Assembly: GCA_037013685.1 (NCBI GenBank) | Contig: CM072885.1 | Coordinates: 64,893,785-64,957,784 of the forward strand | DNA length: 64,000 nt | DNA from: Acridotheres tristis | Taxonomy: Eukaryota; Chordata; Aves; Passeriformes; Sturnidae | Reading direction: 5' to 3' | Shown: positions 33,801-44,222 of the stretch, piece after piece | How the letters are laid out: each line of letters opens with the position of its first letter | Numbering within the stretch: the first letter of the stretch is position 1 | The notes under the pieces: model-generated | Told to the model about the DNA's origin: nothing | The model's database searches: none | What the model saw: only the letters and a program-made list of their open reading frames with translations | Made by a program: the position numbers and the translations under genes

Positions 33801-36800
33801 AGAAAGTGATTTTAACTCTTGTGATAATGTACTTTTTTTTTCCTCTTGGTAGCTAGACTACCTATGTTTTAAAGCTGTTAGGAATTTAAAATATGAATAT
33901 CTGCACTGGATTTCCTCTTAGAATTTTGCTCTTTGAAATCAGTGTTCTGGTTTTTTTCTCTGTTTTTCTAGCCCCTTTTAAACTTGGGTGTAAACTGTGT
34001 TGATTATTGTCAATATTTTCTGTGTTGCAGAATTACAGTGGACAAATCACTGGTGTCTGTCTAAAGATTGGGGCAGGAGTGGCATTTTGATCTTTTGTCA
34101 GTCAGACATTGCATTTCTTTATGGAGTAGTTGTGTTCTTTGCATGAAGAATATTTGTACCTAAAAATTTGAAAGGCAAATGCTCTTCTCTGAGCTGTGAG
34201 ATTGAATTGCTTCGTTATTGTTTTTAACAGGTCTACTTCAGGGGTGTCCATCCCAAATTTCCTGATGGGGGGAAGATGTCTCAATACTTGGACAGCCTGA
34301 AAATAGGGGACACCATTGACTTCAGAGGACCAAGTGGCCTCCTTGTGTACAAAGGAAAAGGCAAGGCTGGTTTGGAAACAGAATTTACCCAGAATAAACA
34401 GTACAGGAAAAATGTCTTATTACTACAGAAGTGCTTTTTATTGATGCTGTTCTCAAGTAAGGGATGGGTTTCTTCCATGCTTATGTGGACATAGTTTATA
34501 CACTGGCAAAAACACTGGGTATTTGTACTGTCCACTGCTAATTTCTCAAGTAAAAATGAACTTTATGAGTAGGCATTACTTCTATGTCAGTGTAAAATCT
34601 CTCATGTTAGTATAATGCAGCCACAAATGTGTCACAAGAAGCTTCTGGCAGTTTTGTGTGGAGCAGAACTCCAACACGTGGTTTTCTAGAGCTTTGTATG
34701 TAGCAGTCATGTTATCCTGGATGAACAGAACTGTGAATACAACACAACATTTTGGGGAGTTTCAGACTCTGTTGTATATGGCTGAAATAGGCAAATCAGC
34801 TCAAAAAGAGAAAAATTTTAAAAACCCACCATGCTGCGTATTTTGTGTTTACCCTTAAAATAATCTGCTCAGGGGAAATAAACTCTCTGAGCAGATCAAT
34901 TCCTTAGTGTGGAACTGTTTCCAGAATCTGCCTTGTGAATGTCACTGGGGCTATGGGATGTGAGCAAATTGAAATACAGGTGGTGTGTATGTGGGCTGTG
35001 GTCAGGGATAAGTCATAACCCATGTCAGTGTCTGAAGTGACCACCTCATGAATTAAGATCATCTTTCAGAATTGCTTTTATTCAGGACATCTTCACCTTT
35101 TCAGTTCCCTGGGAGGGAAGGGTGACAGGGCTGAAACAAAGTCAGTTTAGCAGGATGTGCTGGAAAGGGATAACAGGAGGTGTTTCCTGCTTGCTTCAGT
35201 GTTTTCCATCTCTTTCTCTCTTCAGGCAAGTTTGATATTCGGCCAGAAAAGAAAGCTGAACCAGTTACCAAGACAGTGAAATACGTGGGGATGATTGCAG
35301 GGGGGACTGGTAGGTATCTGTAAGGATGCATCTGTGGTTTTTGACAGCTGGTAGATGTATTTGCTCACATTTTCCCACTTGTCCCTTCTTTTACTCCCCA
35401 TCCTCACATCACTGACCTGCCTCTCCCTTCCAGGGATAACACCTATGCTGCAAATCATTCGAGCAATCATAAAGGACAAAGATGACCCCACCATTTGCCA
35501 GCTGCTGTTTGCTAATCAGGTAATTCTGTCCTTTTTTTTTCTGTTTGTAGTATTTTAGTTACCTAGGAGGACTCCACTCAGCAAATGAAATCACAGAGAT
35601 GCAAACACCGAGGGGAGAAGTGAACTGAAATGTTGGAAACCTCCCATATAAAAGCACTGTGATAAATCGAGGGTTTAGCATTGCTACAGAAATGTTTGCT
35701 AATGTTTGCCTTCCTGTGACTCATTGCTCTGTTTCTAATCCAGTTTATGAATGCTAAAGCCCTGCATTCCTTTGTGCAAGTTGTTCATGTTTTGGCCAGA
35801 CTTTCAGAGCCATCTTTCTTAGTGGAAACATGAAAGGGGTGGACATTTGTCTCCTCCATCAATTTTAACTCCCCAGCTTTGCAGCAGTGTTTGTCTGTGG
35901 AATCTTTCTGTCTGAGGAAACCCCTTCTTTGCCTGATGTCTTCCTCTGTTAATCTTTTTAATTTCTCCCTCTAATTAATATTTGTGTCTGGATTATGAGT
36001 CATTATTTGTGGTGAGCTTCACTTCATGCTTGTGGTTTTTAGCTTCTTTAGGCTCTCCTCTATTTTTCTACTCATATTCAGAGTGTGCTCATTTCATTTG
36101 TGCCATATCTTGGCCTACAAGAAAGATGGAGAGAGACTCTTGACAAGGGCCCGGGTGACAGGACAAGGGGGAATGGCTTCACACTGACACAGAGGAGGTT
36201 TAGATGGAATATGAGGAAGAAATTGTTCCCCGTGAGGGTGCACAAGTTGCCAAGAGAAGCTGTGGCTGCCCCTGGATCCCTGGCAGTGTCCAAGGCCAGG
36301 CTGGATGGGGCTCTGAGCAACCTGGGGGTGTGGAACTGGATGGGCTTTAAGGTCCCTTCCAACCCAGGCAGTCCTGAGTTATAACCTGAGGTTTTTCTGC
36401 CCAGGAGCTATGATCCAAGTGCTGAGATTCCCTGTTCTGAGGAGCCCTGCCAGTGCTCTCTGCTGCTGGCTGGAGCCCTTGGATTTGGCATAAAGTACAG
36501 TGATATCAGGGCAGGAGGGCCAGGATTTGCTAGGAATGATTCAGAACGGCTAACACAAAGTTGGAGCTGCTTTAGTAGCCTGGGAAGCCCTGCAGCTATG
36601 AGGGAGAGCCTGGGGAATAGTGTCCTGCCTGTTAACAACAGCCTATGGAAACATCAGTCCCTGGCTTTAGAGAATCCTTGCACCCAGTAACTCCACCAAT
36701 AGAAAGGAGCTTTTTAAAACATTTTAAAGTGTTTAAAACAATGTACATGGGCTCCTACTGTGCTTCTGGCTGGCACACTTGGAGTTGGCCAGAGCCAGTA

Positions 36801-38859
36801 GGAGTTTTTCTGGAGCACCCACAGGTGCAGATCCAGGAATAGCACCTTCTCTGGAATAGCTGCTGCACATTCCTCCTTGTCCCCTCAGTTATGGACTCTG
36901 TGCCAAATAACTATGGCTGCAGGGGTGGCAGCACTTTCAGTCCCTACCCTTTTCCTTCCTGCCCAGACTGCAGCTGCTCTTAGGGAAATAAGGCTTTCCT
37001 TTGGCCTTCAGTGATGTTGCTGCAGGGAGGAGCCAAACTTGATACCCTGAGTAATATTTATTGTTCCAACTAGAACTTGATACCCTTTTGGTTGTTCATT
37101 CCATAGGCTTTTTACAAGCCAAGCAGTCTCCATATGGCAGTGCTGATGATACTTGAATTGGTAAAGGTGAAAAACCTGGCATTTCCCTGTCTGGATGGTA
37201 CAGTATGAAGGGGTAGGGAGATATGTGCAGTCAGGATTAGTTTTTTGATGTAATAATGCTAAAAAGGGCTTTATTCTTCTGATTCCCTGATTAAGTGATG
37301 GCTTTGCTTTGTTTTATTTTTAGAGGGAAGGCACTGCATGATCAGGATTTGGGAAAGTTACAAGCATTTTATTAGCTCTACCACAGGCTAGGCATGGAAA
37401 TAACTTGGGTTTGGTCTCTTCAGCCTTTAAAACAGAGTTGAATCATCCCTTCCATCTCTCAGGGCTGTGCAGTAGCTGCTGCTCTGTGGCCATCTGAGGG
37501 CTGCACTGACATGCAGGGTGTGATCATTGTTTTCCTTGTCCTGCAGACTGAGAAGGATATCCTGTTACGTTCCGAGCTCGATGAGATCCAGGCTCAGAAT
37601 CCCAATCGCTTCAAGTGTTGGTACACGCTGGACACAGCACCTGAAAGTAAGACCCGAAGTGCCACTTCATGTGGAACTCATGAGTATTAATGTGTTTTAC
37701 AGGGGACATGCTAATGCCACTTGTGTATTCCTGAGCTTCATGATTCATTTCCTGTTTAGTGAACGTCTGAGTGCCTCCAGTAACGCCATTCTCCATGCAG
37801 GGATGCACACAGGCTCAGGTGTTAGCAGAGAAGTGTTCCCAAAGCTCACCTCGGGCCAGTGGCAGTGCAGTGTTCCTCCCGTGGGTACACCTGAATATTT
37901 AGCATTGTCTCCTGTGGAGGGTGACCTTTTCTCCTTCCCCACAGACATAAATATAACATGTTATCCTTGTGTTTGGAGCCTGCCCTGAGGCAGCTGCAGG
38001 GCCAGAGGCCCTGTGTAGCTCCCAGGCACAGATCCCTGCCTGAGCTTGCTGAACAAGCTCGAGGAAGAGAAGGCTAAACAGTGTCATTGCTTGTGGTTTT
38101 CCTTTCTTACCATTCCTTGTCCTGCCCGCCCCCCCCACCCAAATCAGGGTAGATTCACACTCATTTTCAGTGGGAGTTTGGGGCAGAGAAGGAAAAGCCA
38201 CATGCCACCTCTTCCTCGTGACCAAGAATACACCTCTGGTATGCTGAGGGAAGGGTCTTGCCCTCCTCACAGTCTGTTGCTGTTGTATCATCCACTGCAC
38301 TTAGTGTTTTCCTGGAATTTCTGATCCCCTTCTTTGGGGAAATTGTGAACTGATCTTAGCAGTTGGGATAAAAGTTCCTCTTTGGGCCTCCTCAAGGCTG
38401 TTCTGAAGACTTTCACTGTCGTAGGTGAAACCTGACCAAAACTGAGATTAAAAAAAAAAAAGTGTCAGTCTTATGGTTCTCAAAAGTTTGGGTCAGCAAA
38501 AGTTTGTTCTGCATCCAGGGCTGGAGATGTGAAGGTTAAACCTGAATCCCAGTGAAACTGTCACTGTAAGTGTTCCAACTGGGAACAACTTCATCAGCTG
38601 GATCTCTCCTTTCTAAAGGGAATTGTATCTCTCTTTTCCTACTTTTAACCTCATTCCCCTTCCCCTACTTTCACTTCTTTTAACAGATTGGGATTACAGC
38701 CAAGGATTTGTGAACCAAGAGATGATCAGAGACCACCTGCCCCCACCTCAGAATGATGTTCTGATCCTCATGTGTGGACCTCCTCCAATGATCCAGTATG
38801 CTTGCATTCCCAACCTGGACAAACTGGGCTATGCCAAGGACATGAGGTTCTCCTTCTAA
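24650..38859 (+). CDS. CYB5R3: NADH-cytochrome b5 reductase 3
   Basis: CYB5R3 is an FAD enzyme that passes electrons from NADH to cytochrome b5 on the ER and outer mitochondrial membrane, serving fatty-acid desaturation, sterol synthesis and methaemoglobin reduction. Nine exons: 24650-24670, 27894-28025, 31097-31169, 33335-33441, 34231-34360, 35226-35309, 35434-35519, 37547-37646 and 38687-38859 (stop TAA 38857-38859). They total 906 bases, 301 residues, the same length as the human protein, and all phases agree. MGAQLS gives the N-myristoylation site. A hydrophobic anchor covers about residues 12-27. The FAD-binding [10 protein letters not shown] starts at residue 92 and GGKMSQYL at 124. The NADH-binding GGTGITPM lies at 180-187 and CGPPPM at 274-279. 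The fifth intron uses a GC donor (AAAG|gcaagg); the others are GT-AG. The frame is intact, with no missing key residue. Confidence 0.98.
24908..24960. repeat. TTG/TTA-type trinucleotide repeat
   Basis: Imperfect triplet repeat (tgttgttgttattgttgtta and similar) in CYB5R3 intron 1, about 50 bases long. Confidence 0.85.
25020..25215 (+). mobile_element. CR1 LINE 3' end (+), CYB5R3 intron 1
   Basis: Short CR1 3' end ('aaattcttccctgtgagggt', 'gggatagtggaaggtgtccc', 'gagatgatctttaacacg'). It lies 350 bases after exon 1. Confidence 0.88.
25216..27324. other. CYB5R3: CYB5R3 intron 1, unique part
   Basis: No further exon is recognised. The stretch includes a 26-base T run (listed separately). Confidence 0.5.
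26691..26716. repeat. Poly(T) run of 26
   Basis: Uninterrupted 26-base T homopolymer. It is not clearly the tail of any retroposon I recognise. Confidence 0.95.
27325..27560 (+). mobile_element. CR1 LINE 3' end (+), CYB5R3 intron 1
   Basis: CR1 of a different subfamily: 'ttaggttggatattaggaac', 'ggttgggcactggaactccc' and the terminal 'atattctgtgattctctg'. It ends about 330 bases before exon 2. Confidence 0.85.
29040..29445 (+). mobile_element. CR1 LINE 3' end (+), CYB5R3 intron 2
   Basis: Well-preserved CR1 3' end of about 400 bases, from 'ggctgagggaattgggattg' to 'ccttctatgattgtat'. Confidence 0.94.
29446..31096. other. CYB5R3: CYB5R3 intron 2, distal part
   Basis: AT-rich intron sequence with no further exon. 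It holds a T-rich run at about 30451-30467 and the perfect palindrome at 30697-30724. Confidence 0.5.
30697..30724. repeat. Perfect 28-bp AT palindrome
   Basis: Made only of A and T (arms aattaattttaatt / aattaaaattaatt), within a longer TTAA-rich stretch. It could form a cruciform or hairpin. No function is evident. Confidence 0.9.
31170..33334. other. CYB5R3: CYB5R3 intron 3
   Basis: No CR1 or exon recognised. It contains an A15 run near 32697-32710 and one copy (about 32389-32472) of an 84-base module that recurs in intron 4. Confidence 0.5.
32389..32472 (+). repeat. Dispersed 84-bp module, copy 1
   Basis: Shares roughly 80% of bases with 33659-33742; common words are 'aatccttctg', 'aggaatta', 'cagctgcttctg' and 'agctaatg'. 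Both copies are in the same orientation, in introns 3 and 4 of CYB5R3. Confidence 0.75.
33659..33742 (+). repeat. Dispersed 84-bp module, copy 2
   Basis: Second copy of the module at 32389-32472, in CYB5R3 intron 4. The repeat family is not recognised. Confidence 0.75.
34361..34366 (+). promoter_or_regulatory. CYB5R3: Non-canonical GC splice donor, CYB5R3 intron 5
   Basis: Exon 5 ends AAAG and the intron starts gcaagg. This matches the GC-donor consensus AG|GCAAG. The next acceptor (ctcttcag|GC) restores the conserved KGKGKF reading. No GT nearby gives the right frame. Confidence 0.85.
36115..36378 (+). mobile_element. CR1 LINE 3' end (+), CYB5R3 intron 7
   Basis: CR1 3' end with an internal deletion: 'aaagatggagagagactctt', 'agaaattgttccccgtgagg', then straight to 'gttgccaagagaagctgtgg'. 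Confidence 0.9.
36379..37546. other. CYB5R3: CYB5R3 intron 7, distal part
   Basis: Nothing beyond ordinary intron sequence is seen between the CR1 and exon 8. Confidence 0.5.
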
Positions 38860-40627
38860 ACATGACTGTTATTCAGGGGTCTTGTGTAGAAGGGAAGAAA
38901 AAAAAGAACATCTAATGGGGAACAGGACAAAGTTACAGAGGTGGCTGATGCACAGTGCTGGGAAAATATATTTACATTAAAAATGCTTCATATTTTCAGA
39001 TTCTCTGGCAAGTAAGACACATAACTGTGCTAAACCTGTGTGTGGAGAGGTGGTGATGCCTCGTGCTCTGTGTTGTGTGCTCCATGTCCAGGGAGGACAG
39101 TGCAGCTGCTCAGGGCAGCACACACTCACTTATGCTTTTTCTTAGTGCTGTAATCAAGTGGCAGTAGTATCCTACTTCCTAACACTGTGCATACCCAGGA
39201 TTTTATTCAGTATGAACTATGTAAAGTATTGGATCATTCACCTTGCTTATGCCAAATTGTAATCCTTACAGAGCTCTGAGGGCCAGGAGTGTTTGCCTTG
39301 TATCCACAACCTTTGCAACGTCAGTTTAAAGATGTTTGTTGAGTTGAAGGATGCCAGTTAGCCATTTATGACTGAAGGTGTTGCAGCTGCCTCATTAATC
39401 AAAACAGAGAGGTAGGGCAGTGATAAAAAATGGGTTTCCTTTGGATTTTGGAATAGCCTCTCTCAAGTGCAAACACCCATCTGGTCACAGTTCTCATCCC
39501 TGGGCAATGAAAGAAACTACAGAAGGTGTCTCTGGGTACTGTTCCACAAGTACCTTGAATTTTTTGCTTGATAATGTGTGGGATACTGAAAAAAAGTATT
39601 AATTTTGTATTTACTCCTAAGTACTGGCCGATGGCATAGGATTACAAAAGCAGTTCTTCTGCATGTCGTGTGCAGTGATAAAAAATGCTAGGTGGAAACT
39701 GGATGAGGTTTTCTTGTTAGTTGTTTTCAGAGATGGATTTGGACTGAAGGGAGCCCAGCTTTCGTTGGCAGGCAGCCCTGCTCTGGGTGCAGTAGCATCC
39801 AATCTCCTCCATGTCTCAATCAGGCAAAGCTCCCCAGGGTTTGCCTGGTAAGGATGCATGGGAAAAGCCTTAAGTCATCAAACTGACAGCAAATTCAAGT
39901 GTCTCTCTGAGTCTAAAACTGTTACCTAGAAGCTGTTTACTACAGATTCATTTTTTATTTTTTTTAATATCCTTTTTTTACAGCAGTCTTTTACCTAGTT
40001 TTTAGGACACAGGAGGCATCTTGTGTGCCCAACCTTCTGCTTCTGACCAGCAGAGATGCTGCTGAGGTAAGAGGTGTCCTGTAAGGAGTCTGGGAAACTA
40101 AAAACCTTGTTCTGGTGATGACATCAGAGTGACTGAAAGGATATTTAGTCATGTATGAAGTACTGTGGGTGCTGAGGTAGCTACAGGGGTCAATGTACAA
40201 TAGCAATTTTTAAAAATTGGGTAGGAATTCGAGGTTATAACTCACTGTGTTTTCTTTTGTGCCCATACAACAGGTGGGTACTGTGTATTTAAAAGGTTCA
40301 TTTTTCAGCAAGAAAAAAGGCAAAGATACTGCAATTAATTTAAGGAACCTCAACTAGATAATATTGTTATTAATTTTATTAATTTGACGTTTGCCTCAAG
40401 TCTTGAATTTTTGATGTGTGCTTCTGAAACTTGTTCTTTAATATTATGCTCCAAAGTTGAAATACTACTAAATTTTTCAAGTTCTTGTCCTTTTTTTGAA
40501 AGGCAAAAAAGCAGAAATATGAGAGAAGTGATCTTGCTGCTGGTCTGTATCACTGTGGGATATGCATAGATTTTTTTCATTATTGTATTTACCAAGGTCA
40601 TTCCCATCCTTTTTTATCCTGAATAAA
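38860..40627 (+). other. CYB5R3: CYB5R3 3' UTR and flank
   Basis: Sequence after the stop. Possible poly(A) signals are ATTAAA at 38976-38981 (short form) and AATAAA at 40622-40627 (long form, about 1.8 kb of UTR). Which is used cannot be told from sequence. Confidence 0.5.
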
Positions 40628-40873
40628 AGTTTTGGAAAGCTGAGTTTCATGAGAACTGGTTCATATTTTGATTATTCTTAACTTGGATTTTCCCTTGGCA
40701 CCAAAATCAGTGGGTAAATCTAAAATGTCCTTCAAGAGCCATAAGATCCAAGATATCCAATCCCCAGTTCCCTCAGGATTTGTTCATTGAAGCTTTTCAG
40801 GGTTAATTTAGCAACTTAAGGTTTTAGTGATTTCATGATCAAAACAACAGATCGATAAATCTCTGAAACTTGA

Positions 40874-40941
40874 CTAAAACTGGCTAAAAGTGGTCCCTGC
40901 TGATGACTAATCAAAACAACTCATTAAAAAGGAGGTAGGAT
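40874..40941 (+). repeat. 68-bp direct repeat, left copy
   Basis: Matches 42426-42493 at 65 of 68 bases in the same orientation (starts ctaaaactggctaaaagtgg, ends aaaaggaggtaggat). Homology stops sharply on both sides. Confidence 0.93.
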
Positions 40942-42425
40942 AATAAAGTAATTCCTGGCTTTCCAGCACTAAAAATGCAGTACCAGAGGGTTCTGTCATC
41001 ACAAGGGTTTGGGGGATATTTGGCAAAAATTTATGGTGGCTCAGGTTGGACTAAGCTGGAATCACAGGATTGAGCAGTCCTGTGTCCACTGCACAAGTGT
41101 TTTCAGGGAAATCCCTTGATCCCCTAATCCATGTGAGTTCAGTGCAAAAACCCCTGGGAGTTGAAGGGAACAGCATGCTTCTTGAGCATTTTGTGTGTGC
41201 TAAATGTTAGGTTTGAATTAATGCAAGTTTTCCAGGATTGTGTGTTTGGAGTTGCTGCTTTAGGGATGGCCAGGTCTGGGTTTGGATTTGTGGGCACCGA
41301 GCACTCCTTGTGTCAGCTGTTGGTCTGGATTGGTGGGAATTGTTGGAGGAAAGAGAATTGAAATGCACAGATCCATTCCTGGAAAAATGATCAGGGTGGG
41401 AGAAAAGAGGGTGTGGAACTGCTGGGAGCTCCTGGAACAAGGGAAAGCATCCAAGGATTGGAAGCAAAAGCTGTGGAACAAAGCCTGAAAGGGGGAGGGA
41501 GAGAATCCCTGCTCCAGGAATCCAGCAGGGGCCAGGAGAGGATCATTTTCCATCCCCCAGCTCTTGGTGAAATCCTAATAATGAGGGCCAAAGGAAATGA
41601 TTCATTTGTTATTATGTTTGGAATCAAAGGTGCTATTCCAGAGGGAAATATTCACCTGTAAAAATGCTGTTGGATAAAGGAAATGAGGGAGGAAGCAGCC
41701 TGGGGAATGAATGAGGGAATTTTTGGTGGATACAGGGGAAGATTTTGGAATGAGCTCTTGGGTAAAATACACATCATGGGTACCACCAGGAAAAGCCCCA
41801 GCTGCCCATATTTCCAAGCTGTGACATTCCAGAGGGGTAACTAGTGGTTAGCATATAATTTCTATATTCCTTGGATGCCCAGTGCCTTGTTGGGAAGAGA
41901 TAATATTTGGCAATAAACAAACCCAGGAATGTAATTCCTGATAGAAAAGCTCTGGAGGCCCCAGGTTTTGATATTCTTCCAGCAAACAAACCCAACAGAG
42001 GGAATCCTGGAGGAGGTGGAAGACACTGTCACTCTGTTGGTGGAATTCCTGGGAAAAGGAAAGCAGCAGAAGCACTAAGAACAGAGCTGGAACCAGACTC
42101 CAGCCAGGTAAGGCAGACACCAAATCCTTGGCATTAGAACTGGGCAGGGGTGAGAAGAATTAACTGCTAAATTTGTACCCCATGGATTCCTGAGTAGGAT
42201 CCCAGCAGGGAAACTCCGCCAGAAGATCCAGACTGGGGACTGTTCCCAGATGGGAGCAGTGAGCCTTGGAATTGTCTGAAGGGAAGAAAGAGGGATCCTT
42301 TCAGCACAGGGATCAGCTGTGAAACGTGGAGATGTTACCAGACAATGGCTCAGGAGTGTTTAGTTAGTTACCAAGCCAAGTCATTCTCTTGCCTTGTGAA
42401 GCTCAGGTATCCGGGAAGACCCCTG
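40942..42425. other. 1.5-kb segment bracketed by the 68-bp repeats
   Basis: Purine-rich sequence with many 'ggaat'/'attcc' words. It has no recognisable CR1, LTR or coding frame. It could be an unclassified non-autonomous element, but this is not shown. Confidence 0.35.
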
Positions 42426-42493
42426 CTAAAGCTGGCTAAAAGTGGTCCCTGCTGATGACTAATTAAAATAACTCATTAAAAAGGAGGTAGGAT
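42426..42493 (+). repeat. 68-bp direct repeat, right copy
   Basis: Right-hand partner of 40874-40941, 1,552 bases away, differing at three positions. Confidence 0.93.
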
Positions 42494-43854
42494 TGAGTCA
42501 ATACTCACAAGCCCATCTTGCCAAGATCAGAGTTCTCTGCCTACCCAGGACCCAGCAGCAGCAGGGACATTTCTCCCACTCTCCAGCAGAGATCTCCTCC
42601 TTCCACATCCAGGGAACTGCAGTGACTCAGGGAACACCAGCTTAGACCTGGGCTGGGAACAAGAGAGGGACAAGGAATATGACTTGGGAGAAAGCACTTT
42701 CCACACCACTCTTGGAATTTTCTTCCCTGTCCCTTCCAACTTTGGAAGGTTTCTCTGGGAGCCTGATTTATTTGTACAGTGCAGAAGCTGCACATCCCCA
42801 TAGCATTCCCTTGGGAACGTGACGCTTGCCTCATGCATTTAATTTCTTTATCCCAAATATTCTCCCCAATTATCCACAGTGTAGAAAGAAAAAATTTCCC
42901 TACTTTCCAGCCCCTCTGGTGTTCAGGATACCCGTTCTGCTGGGGCAGCAATGGACACAGGCTGACTCCCAAGGAAATTGTTGCAGGAAGAGCTGATTCT
43001 CCTGTTTTGGGCTCCTGCTAGTTTCATTTACAGATTTGTTTGATTTGTGGATTGCTGCTTCTGGAGCTGGAGGAAGCCAGCAAAGAGTTGTTTCTTCTGT
43101 CTCTCTGTTACTCATGACTCTAAAGACTTTAGAACTTTTTAAATCACAGCAGTTTTCAGGGCTGCCTCTCTTGTGGTTTATTACAGTAATTTACTGCCTG
43201 CTTCTAGGTTGTCTTTAAATAAACCAAAGCAATGTATTTAGTCTGCTGTGGTAATTTTTATATATTTTGTATCCAAGTTCTGTAAGGAATGTGAAGTTTC
43301 CAGTACGAAGACACGTGTTGTGTATCTCACGAATCAAAGGTCATTATTGCAGGATTCTTACAGTTGCTTTGGTAAAGAGCCATGGGAAACACTCCCATGT
43401 TGTGGGAGCTTGTAGATAAACAGAAAAATCAAATGGAATGAAAACTCCAGATGCAGCTGCAAGAAACATATATTTGCCACCAAAAAAGAAAAAAAAAAAA
43501 AAGAGGGTGGGTTGTGGCAGAAAGTCAGGACAACTACTTATAAAAATAATCTAAAATACAATTCTCTCCCATGCTGCAAGCAAGATGCTTGTATGAGTGT
43601 GTGGCATGCTGCTCCCTCAGCTCCTTTGGGATAAAGTAAAGGGATGGATTGTTTGCTCTTCTCTTTCTCTTCATCTTTGCTGCATTTAAACCAAATATTT
43701 ACTCATTCTGGTAAACTTTCTCATCATGGGCACTTTTCTGGTGTTCCAGATTTAGTGATAAGGGTTGATAACTTTCAAAATGGTGAAGAGGATTCCTGAG
43801 AGCAGCTGGAGGGGAAGGTATTTCCAAGGGGCTTATTTTCCCACTTAGTCTATT
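42494..43854. other. Gene-poor DNA
   Basis: No exon recognised. It includes an A-rich run near 43480-43503. Confidence 0.5.
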
Positions 43855-44018
43855 ACACAACTGCTGTGGCAGTCCCATCCCTGGAATTGTTCCAGGCCAG
43901 GCTGGATGGGGCTCTGAGCAACCTGGGATAGTGGAAGGTGTCCCTGCCCATGGCAGAGGGTTGGAACTGGATGGGCTTTGAGGTCCTGTCCAACTCAAGC
44001 CATTCTGTGGTTCTCATG
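43855..44018 (+). mobile_element. CR1 LINE 3' end (+)
   Basis: Short CR1 3' end: 'ttccaggccaggctggatgg', 'gggatagtggaaggtgtccc', 'ccattctgtggttctcatgg'. Confidence 0.9.
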
Positions 44019-44099
44019 GGGAGTCATTCTTTAAAGCTTCAGAGTTCAGACATTGCAGTCTCACAGCAGGATGCTTTTCTAACCTGTTCCAGCAGTCCT

Positions 44100-44222
44100 A
44101 AACCAGTCCATTAGATGTCTCTGGATGTGGCACTTAAACACATGGTGGACTTGGCAGGGTTGGCTTACAGTTGGACTCAATAATCTTGAAGGTCTTTTCT
44201 AACCTAAATGATTCTATTATTC
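44100..44222 (+). mobile_element. Second, older CR1 3' end (+)
   Basis: CR1 phrases 'gatgtggcacttaaacacat' and 'cttttctaacctaaatgatt', ending at 'ctattattc'. It lies just right of the previous fragment and belongs to a different subfamily. Confidence 0.7.

Noticed and set aside
10542..38859. Duplicated exon 4 of CYB5R3 between the 84-bp modules
   Set aside because: I looked one module spacing (about 1.27 kb) to each side of exon 4 and saw no second copy or remnant of the exon.
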